Origin: Tachypleus tridentatus
Lineage: Eukaryota; Arthropoda; Merostomata; Xiphosura; Limulidae
Reading direction: 5' to 3'
Assembly (NCBI RefSeq): GCF_004210375.1
Contig: NC_134827.1
Span: 103,029,285 to 103,093,284 of the forward strand
Length of the DNA: 64,000 nt
Part shown: piece after piece, positions 61,001 to 64,000 of the stretch
How positions within the stretch are numbered: the first letter of the stretch is position 1
Layout of the letters: each line of letters starts with the position of its first letter
The notes under the pieces: generated by a model
Told to the model about the DNA's origin: nothing
Databases searched by the model: none
What the model saw: only the letters and a program-made list of their open reading frames with translations
Position numbers and translations under genes: made by a program

Positions 61001-62710
61001 CTGCCCACATGGTCAGTATGGTCAGAGCTTTACGTTCAGCACTTGCATGGTCCATAATATACATGCCCATTGCATTTAGGGACAAGCTTTGGGAATCAAC
61101 GTAGTTGGAAAAGCCAGTCAACGTTGAAATCAGCCAATTAAGTTCAGTTTCTATAAAGTGTTTACCAATCTTGAATGTCTAGAAATGGATCAGAAGGTAA
61201 CATAAAAAATTTGCTACTAGCAAATGTAATTAAATTGTAACTTCACAAAATATATCATTCCTTAAACCAGATGGGTACAGCTGTTAAAAATTTCATATTA
61301 TAGAATTTCCTACTATATGTTTACTTTCATATACTACAAAATATCATATTATGCTGATACAAAGTAATGTTGTATTTTTTATCACAAAACAGCAACAACA
61401 GTACATATAAGTGGAATAATGAGTTACAAAATCTTTCTGCTAAACTTTGCATATCTTATTTTTTCAAACATTTTTCTTAAACATTAAAACCTTTCCTAGA
61501 AAACTACAACATAAGATAGATATTCAGTTTTAGAGTACTTAAATCTAAAAAACAAAGTTCAAAAGTTTGTTATCTTGACAAATAAAAATCATGCCTTCAC
61601 AAGTTTCTGGTTACAATATCACTGAAATATACAAATAAAACTATAAATAACCACTAGAGAATACTTACTAGACCGTGGCCCAGGATACCTTCCCAGCACA
61701 CAGAATGAAAAAATTCCTGGTGCTGAACCCGTACGAAAAGATATTTGAGTCGACGAGGTGTCAAAAATTTGTGAACTTGGAAACCTTGACTCAGAAACAG
61801 ATCTACAAAGTCCTCTCTATCTGGCCGTAACAAAGCTTGCTCAAAAATATCTTTGGTTATCTGAAGAAGAAGACAAAAAGAAAAAAAATGAATTTTAAAC
61901 CTGAAATGGCAAATCATGTCTTGAGATAGCCAACAAGCCAGATAAAAGATCCCTCCCCCCCCAAGAGTTTAGAGATAGCTAACTCTAATGGTGAGCTATT
62001 GAACAGTTTGAGGGCAGTTAGAAAGCAGAAAATAATGCCACAATGTCCTTGGTAGCTCAAATAAACAACTGCGTTGTTTTTAAAATGCCTCAAGTCTTCA
62101 ACCACTTGACCCCCTGAGCTCAATGCATCAAATCATCAGTGAAAAGAAACAAGTGCTTATTATAATGTTTAAGTTGCTATTAAGGTACAACAGAGTATTT
62201 GAGTCATCATGCCAATAACACAAATTAAGAATAACAGCAGAGATGTAAACATGCTGTAAAAAGTAACAGAAGTTAAACCTATTGATGGTTTTCTTATTCA
62301 GTTTCTTTCTCTTCCCATAGAGGAAACTTAAAGGTTTTTCAATACAACGTTATCAGCTAAATAAAATATATTCTCTCTCTCTGTCTGTCAGTGCATCTGT
62401 GTGTTCAACTTATTTCATAGGAAAAGATAAATCATCTTCCAACAGCCGAGTGACGATTCAATGGCAAAGATTTTACAAATGTCTGAATAAAAGAATGATT
62501 CATACATATTAGCATTAAATGTTTTGTTTATTTTGAAGATATACAGAACTTCATCCACTCTAAATAACCTTATGAGTGTTACCTTGAGTTTGTTAGAAGG
62601 ATCTTTCCCGAACACTTCAATCAGAGCTACATGTGGATTGTTCCAGTCCAACGTTAGAAACAGATCTTTCTGTATCTGCTCGTGCCAGTTGTTTTTCTCT
62701 GGTTTTTGGG
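33934..62710 (-). CDS. TRPM2-like cation channel with C-terminal NUDT9-H domain, 3' 23 exons
   Basis: Twenty-three exons on the - strand encode about 1105 residues; the N-terminal MHR1/2 part lies beyond the right edge. Order: MHR3/4 ([32 protein letters not shown]), pre-S1 ([20 protein letters not shown]), S1, a cytosolic loop, S2-S4 with the S4-S5 signature TLGPLLYR, S5 and pore helix, S6, TRP helix ([10 protein letters not shown]), coiled coil, then NUDT9-H ([44 protein letters not shown]) to TGA 33934-33936. TRPM2 is a plasma-membrane Ca2+-permeable channel opened by ADP-ribose and Ca2+; only TRPM2 carries NUDT9-H (family knowledge). All splice phases close, given one extra base in the 44352-44539 exon. 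Oddities are a degenerate Nudix box, an altered pore motif and introns full of minisatellites. Whether it still binds ADP-ribose at the Nudix domain is unknown. Confidence 0.94.
34305..34469 (-). CDS. TRPM2 exon, NUDT9-H
   Basis: 55 codons, starting [19 protein letters not shown]. It contains [14 protein letters not shown], the most conserved NUDT9/TRPM2 block after the Nudix box. Confidence 0.95.
35822..35923 (-). CDS. TRPM2 exon, degenerate Nudix box
   Basis: 34 codons, [20 protein letters not shown] then [14 protein letters not shown]. It follows ...TLPG of the previous exon, so the Nudix loop-helix begins PG|GFVPGD. The REUXEE catalytic residues are not present. Confidence 0.93.
36121..36217 (-). 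CDS. TRPM2 exon, NUDT9-H
   Basis: 97 bp: [20 protein letters not shown] then [12 protein letters not shown]. It corresponds to the strand leading into the Nudix box. Phase 2 in, phase 0 out. Confidence 0.94.
36479..36565 (-). CDS. TRPM2 exon, NUDT9-H GRTGLRG block
   Basis: 87 bp: [20 protein letters not shown] then HYIILIMT. This is the diagnostic NUDT9-H block. Its upstream intron holds the 30-bp minisatellite. Confidence 0.96.
37411..38955. repeat. 30-bp minisatellite, 51 units, built from a splice donor
   Basis: 51 consecutive 30-bp units with no indel; substitutions fall at a few positions. On the - strand each unit contains CCACG|GTAAGA followed by CTGTAGAGAGAAC, identical to the junction of exon 38950-39102 with its intron. 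On the + strand each unit contains TTCTCTCTACAG, which resembles an acceptor. The array lies wholly in the intron and touches the real donor. Because the unit is 30 bp, several frames are open across it; these are not genes. Confidence 0.98.
38950..39102 (-). CDS. TRPM2 exon, start of NUDT9-H core
   Basis: 153 bp: [20 protein letters not shown] through [19 protein letters not shown] to EDVPR. Donor CCACG|GTAAGA is the first of the repeated donor sequences of the adjoining minisatellite. Phase 2 out. Confidence 0.94.
39333..39716. repeat. 36-45 bp minisatellite with CAC-rich core, about 9 units
   Basis: Units alternate a variable CAC run with GAGGGTGCAAACCCAAACC and ACATCTAT. The length differences come from the number of CAC triplets. 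Intronic to TRPM2. Confidence 0.93.
40416..40603 (-). CDS. TRPM2 exon, linker to NUDT9-H
   Basis: 188 bp. [20 protein letters not shown], then [13 protein letters not shown] and [16 protein letters not shown] is the start of NUDT9-H in TRPM2. The acceptor at TATAG gives a phase-0 start beginning SGVCTLS; the few first residues are the least certain. Confidence 0.9.
41341..41775. repeat. Fold-back (MITE-like) element, imperfect arms of about 100 bp
   Basis: Left arm 41341-41437 (TTGTTCCTGGACAGAAAGTG ... CTTCAAACTTTGCTTTTGTG) is the imperfect reverse complement of 41681-41775. About 240 bp of spacer lies between. No coding capacity seen. Confidence 0.8.
42186..42285 (-). CDS. TRPM2 exon, coiled coil
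   Basis: 100 bp: [20 protein letters not shown] then [13 protein letters not shown], a heptad-rich helix matching the C-terminal coiled coil that tetramerises TRPM channels. Donor GTTTAC is weak; phases fit both neighbours. Confidence 0.82.
42600..42725 (-). mobile_element. tRNA-derived SINE, second family
   Basis: On the - strand the head reads CGCTAGTACAGCGGTATGTC (A-box-like) and GGGTTTGATTCCCC (B-box), followed by a short body ending in CACACACA-like tail. Distinct from the other SINE family here. Confidence 0.8.
43724..43884 (-). CDS. TRPM2 exon, post-TRP-helix region
   Basis: 161 bp: [20 protein letters not shown] then [12 protein letters not shown] and QKKQLEMYD. Charged helical region between the TRP helices and the coiled coil. 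Phase 2 out, matching the next exon. Confidence 0.86.
44352..44539 (-). CDS. TRPM2 exon, TRP helix, with one extra base
   Basis: 188 bp where 187 is needed by the neighbouring phases. [14 protein letters not shown] is the TRP helix, then [18 protein letters not shown] and CKPCRK. The frame then breaks with TAA. Removing one base (+ strand c at 44361) gives CKPCRKHNE and donor GAG|GTGGCA in phase; a CRKHE-type motif is conserved in TRPM1/3. Confidence 0.88.
45053..45161 (-). CDS. TRPM2 exon, S6
   Basis: 109 bp: [20 protein letters not shown] then [15 protein letters not shown]. It gives the outer pore cysteine region and transmembrane helix S6. Confidence 0.93.
45565..45627 (-). CDS. TRPM2 exon, outer pore loop
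   Basis: 63 bp: [20 protein letters not shown]. Two Cys bracket the loop. Phase 1 in and out, consistent with both neighbours. Short, but with good acceptor ATTACAG and donor GTAAGT. Confidence 0.85.
46165..46296 (-). mobile_element. SINE fragment
   Basis: Degenerate central part of the main SINE family: AACAGCTAGTCAACACCACC, then CAATAGTGGGAGTTGACTGT. Head and tail are missing. Confidence 0.65.
46611..46870 (-). mobile_element. tRNA-derived SINE, near full length
   Basis: The + strand runs from GTTTTGTTTGTTTTTGAATT (tail) to ACCACCTGGCCAGGCC (head). On the - strand the head has GGTGGTTAAAGCACTTGAC and GCGGGCTTGAACCCC, the tRNA-like A and B boxes. Best-preserved copy in the window. Confidence 0.88.
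47131..47305 (-). CDS. TRPM2 exon, S5 and pore helix
   Basis: 175 bp: [20 protein letters not shown] then [22 protein letters not shown] after joining. S5 and the pore helix are in place, but the selectivity-filter start differs from the TRPM family. Confidence 0.94.
48025..48255 (-). CDS. TRPM2 exon, S3-S4 and S4-S5 linker
   Basis: 77 codons: [20 protein letters not shown], then [19 protein letters not shown] and [12 protein letters not shown] is the S4-S5 signature of TRPM channels. Confidence 0.95.
48256..52158 (-). other. TRPM2 intron, 3.9 kb
   Basis: Apart from the 43-bp tandem array, I see no exon, transposon domain or RNA gene. Long AT-rich stretches with short chance ORFs. Confidence 0.6.
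49121..49543. repeat. 43-bp tandem repeat, about 10 units
   Basis: Units start TACCAACAACTAACCCTACT and end AAGTAAGTCATGT. First unit is 42 bp (one base deleted), the others nearly identical, which implies recent expansion. Intronic to TRPM2. Confidence 0.97.
52159..52185 (-). CDS. TRPM2 candidate 27-bp microexon
   Basis: PIVCYCHVE, nine codons in phase 0. Acceptor TTTCATTTCAG and donor GAG|GTAAGTCC are both strong, and the piece sits between exons that are both phase 0. It fills the S2-S3 loop. Phase would also close without it, so transcript evidence is needed. Confidence 0.6.
52261..52517 (-). mobile_element. tRNA-derived SINE
   Basis: Same family as 46611. Body AGAGGGAAGGCAGCTAGTCA and CAACTCTTGGGCTACTC are intact; a short deletion lies after GCTAGCCGTG. 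Confidence 0.86.
52636..52779 (-). CDS. TRPM2 exon, S1 end to S2
   Basis: 48 codons: [20 protein letters not shown], then [19 protein letters not shown]. Hydrophobic segments match S1 and S2. Confidence 0.94.
53289..53430 (-). CDS. TRPM2 exon, pre-S1 loop
   Basis: 142 bp: [20 protein letters not shown], then [20 protein letters not shown]. The SAPITKFW stretch matches the TAPVVVF/APIVKFW block before S1. Of two acceptors, AATAG (this one) closes the phase; TACAG 11 bp downstream does not. Confidence 0.9.
53476..53632. repeat. 56-bp tandem repeat, 3 units
   Basis: Units begin CTTATAAAATTAAATAGTTG and include CCAATAAGATTACACTTAAC. The third unit is slightly shorter. Between two TRPM2 exons. 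Confidence 0.92.
53904..53988 (-). CDS. TRPM2 exon, acidic loop
   Basis: 85 bp: [20 protein letters not shown] then DLPLTAM. Acidic cytosolic loop before S1, as in other TRPMs. Phases close with neighbours only with the AATAG acceptor of the next exon. Confidence 0.87.
54571..54752 (-). mobile_element. SINE, degraded
   Basis: Tail-side GTGCAAAGCTACACGAGGGC and head-side CCAACCACCTGGCCATGCCA remain, with internal deletion. Confidence 0.65.
54968..55062 (+). repeat. Dispersed repeat, copy 4 of hammerhead-bearing family
   Basis: The + strand reads GTTAACCTAAAGAAGACC, AAGGTTGAAATGTT and then TTAATACCCATACCAGCCGT. This is the same module order as copy 1, in opposite orientation. The core has CUAAAGA instead of CUGANGA, so it is probably dead. 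Confidence 0.55.
55611..55707 (-). CDS. TRPM2 exon, membrane-proximal segment
   Basis: 97 bp: [20 protein letters not shown] then [12 protein letters not shown]. Hydrophobic pre-S1 helix of TRPM channels. Confidence 0.92.
56161..57973. repeat. 36-bp minisatellite, about 50 units
   Basis: Units contain ATATCAAATATTTTTAACAT and TTAACGTACTGAAG. The 36-bp unit leaves one frame open in places ([12 protein letters not shown]), which is not a gene. Marker variants (ATCTTAAGT at about 56769, 57091, 57709) show blocks of units were copied together. Intronic to TRPM2. Confidence 0.97.
58071..58323 (-). CDS. TRPM2 exon, MHR4/pre-S1
   Basis: 253 bp: [35 protein letters not shown], then [20 protein letters not shown] and FPSWLK. 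The acceptor AATAG is preceded by G10 after a T8 tract on the - strand. Confidence 0.94.
58399..58670 (-). mobile_element. tRNA-derived SINE
   Basis: Same family as 46611: AGAAGGCAGCTAGTCATCAT, CACGGCTGAAAGGGCAAGCA, ending ACCACCTGGCCATGCTGG. Moderately diverged. Confidence 0.83.
58671..60849 (-). other. TRPM2 intron, 2.2 kb
   Basis: Apart from the hammerhead-like motif near 60201 I see no gene, only AT-rich sequence. Confidence 0.6.
60201..60242 (-). ncRNA. Hammerhead-ribozyme-like motif, best copy
   Basis: Read on the - strand the 42 nt contain in order: GUGAAC, CUGAUGA, a U, stem II GACC/GGUU with loop GAAGAA, GAA, ACGU, U, GUUCAC. Stem I (GUGAAC/GUUCAC) is a perfect 6 bp. ACGU is self-complementary, so stem III could form between two copies. 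The U between CUGAUGA and stem II departs from the canonical core. It lies in a repeat inside a TRPM2 intron, on the sense strand of the gene. Confidence 0.6.
60850..61169 (-). CDS. TRPM2 exon, MHR4
   Basis: 320 bp: [20 protein letters not shown], then [20 protein letters not shown] and [11 protein letters not shown] to EMRRQQ. It matches the D-L-L-WAV-NR-ELA block of TRPMs. Phase 2 out. Confidence 0.94.
61669..61860 (-). CDS. TRPM2 exon, MHR3
   Basis: 64 codons: [20 protein letters not shown], then [20 protein letters not shown] to ILGHGL. This is the ankyrin-like DRVDFVKLLLENG..HKFLT motif of TRPMs. Confidence 0.96.
62583..62710 (-). CDS. TRPM2 first exon in window
   Basis: 128 bp: [20 protein letters not shown] then [31 protein letters not shown]-type motif of TRPM homology region 3. 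It enters with two bases of a split codon, so at least one more exon lies upstream. Confidence 0.92.
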
Positions 62711-64000
62711 CTAAAAATATACTTTTCCACTTTATAGATATCAAAAAATAAAACTAATACACACACACACAAAGAAAAACTGAGTCAATAAAAGGATAAT
62801 TAGTGCCATCACTTCATCTACAGTTTGTTTAGAAATACTTTTCTCAAGCTTACTACAAGGACTTGACTTTTATTTTTATTCGAGCAACAACCACAGAAAC
62901 CTTGCTAACATTTTTTGTACTATTAAACTTAAGTAGAAAAGCCAACTATTGTATTTAATAGAACTAAACAGTTTTGAGTGAATTCAACTTGCAAAAACAA
63001 TTCATTTATACATGAGAGATGGTAATACAACTGTCACTGTCACATAAAAACTCAGACAGTTTGATGGTAACTACACAGCCTAAGTCTTTTAAATAATAAA
63101 GAAATATCCCTCTTTTATGATTTTCAGCAAGTTAAAGAACGTGCCTACCACAGAATATTTAATTCACAATGTGAGATATTCTATAACATTTTTTAATAAA
63201 ATTAAAATAATTATTGTTACTACAAGAAGCAGCAATAGTTTGTTGGTTTTCAGGGTGGACTTCTTTTACCAAATTATAAGGTTTGGATCCTAACCAAAGT
63301 CTTGTTCTAAGCACTCCATGATTTTTAAATGTATTTTTTGACAGTACAACACAGGAGCACTTGAGCTCATATTTAAGATTACTTGGATTTTGGTGAATCT
63401 TAGTATTACTGCATTATTTTATCCTTTTTCATAGGTTTTCCTGATGTGGAAGAGGCAAAAGCACTATCAACTGCCAAGCAATGAAATTACATAATTTTCT
63501 GACGACTACTTATCTCTTTAAAAGAAGACTGCTCTTAACAACCAACAAGTTGCTGCCAAGCTTTTATTAGTTACACAAGATACTTTTATTAGTTACACAA
63601 GATACTTTTATTAGTTACACAAGATACTTTTATTAGTTACACAAGATACTTTTATTGATTTTATTAGTTATACTTGATATGTAATATTTTATGTGTTTTG
63701 TATAGGAATGATCTATTACAGTTCCAGACTAAACTTCCTGTCAAAATTATGGATTTAAAATTAATAGAGTTTGTTAAAATTATAAGGTATCAGTTGAAAT
63801 TTCCACTTACATGAATCTTAATTCTTTATCGATGGGGTCAGTGGATGGTTTATCTTAAACAGTTTAAAGTTGACAACAGCATAAGCTTACTTCTAATTAA
63901 CTGTATCGTTTTATTGCTCTCTGAACCATGTCTAATAAATAATCCAACCACACAAGTTATAAATAACTCAGAAAATGCTTAACTCATGGAGAACATTACT
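62711..64000 (-). other. TRPM2 upstream intron, no exon seen
   Basis: I looked for MHR1/2-type exons on the - strand and found none. It contains a CACACACACA tract at 62760 and a 22-bp tandem repeat. The 5' exons must be further right. Confidence 0.55.
63561..63648. repeat. 22-bp tandem repeat, 4 units
   Basis: Four perfect units of CTTTTATTAGTTACACAAGA plus TA, followed by a partial fifth. Confidence 0.95.

Overview
The window is eukaryotic, AT-rich and intron-rich nuclear DNA. The organism is probably a horseshoe crab (Xiphosura). This rests on recognition: several copies of a tRNA-derived SINE with the body I associate with Limulus and Tachypleus (paired tracts such as CAACTCTTGGGCTACTC and GGGATTGACTGTC) and a second tRNA-like SINE with a GGGTTTGATTCCC B-box. 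I could not run a database search, so the species is inference; 'chelicerate' is the safer statement. Single-base insertions that break otherwise perfect exons suggest a long-read draft that was not fully polished.

Layout. Bases 1-12420 are one array of about 230 copies of a 54-bp satellite, ending in a 500-N gap (12421-12920). From the right lip of the gap to 30897, on the + strand, lie 15 exons of an EVI5-type TBC-domain RabGAP. The gap cuts it inside the TBC domain, so its 5' part is missing. After about 3 kb without genes comes a convergent gene on the - strand: 23 exons (62710 down to 33934) of a TRPM2-type cation channel. It runs from the TRPM homology region through S1-S6, the TRP helix and a coiled coil to a complete C-terminal NUDT9-homology domain and stop codon. 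Its 5' exons lie beyond the right edge. Reading phase closes across every junction of both genes once three extra bases are allowed for (27693-27695, 28940-28945, 44361).

The introns hold a Tc1-like transposon with a dead transposase, two CR1-type LINE tails, tRNA-derived SINEs, fold-back repeats and an unusual number of minisatellites (22, 30, 36, about 42, 43 and 56 bp units in the TRPM2 gene alone).

Two observations stand out. First, a 51-unit, indel-free 30-bp minisatellite abuts the donor of TRPM2 exon 38950-39102. Each unit copies the exon/intron junction, so the intron carries about 50 spare 5' splice sites. Use of any of them would put a stop codon right after the real junction and remove the rest of the NUDT9-H domain. 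Second, a dispersed repeat carries a 42-nt hammerhead-ribozyme-like motif. The copy at 60201-60242 has CUGAUGA, GAAA, a 6-bp stem I and a palindromic stem III, the arrangement expected of the dimeric hammerheads of Penelope-like retroelements.

The two genes have unrelated jobs (Rab GTPase regulation; ADP-ribose/Ca2+-gated cation entry). Nothing suggests functional linkage beyond convergent neighbourhood.
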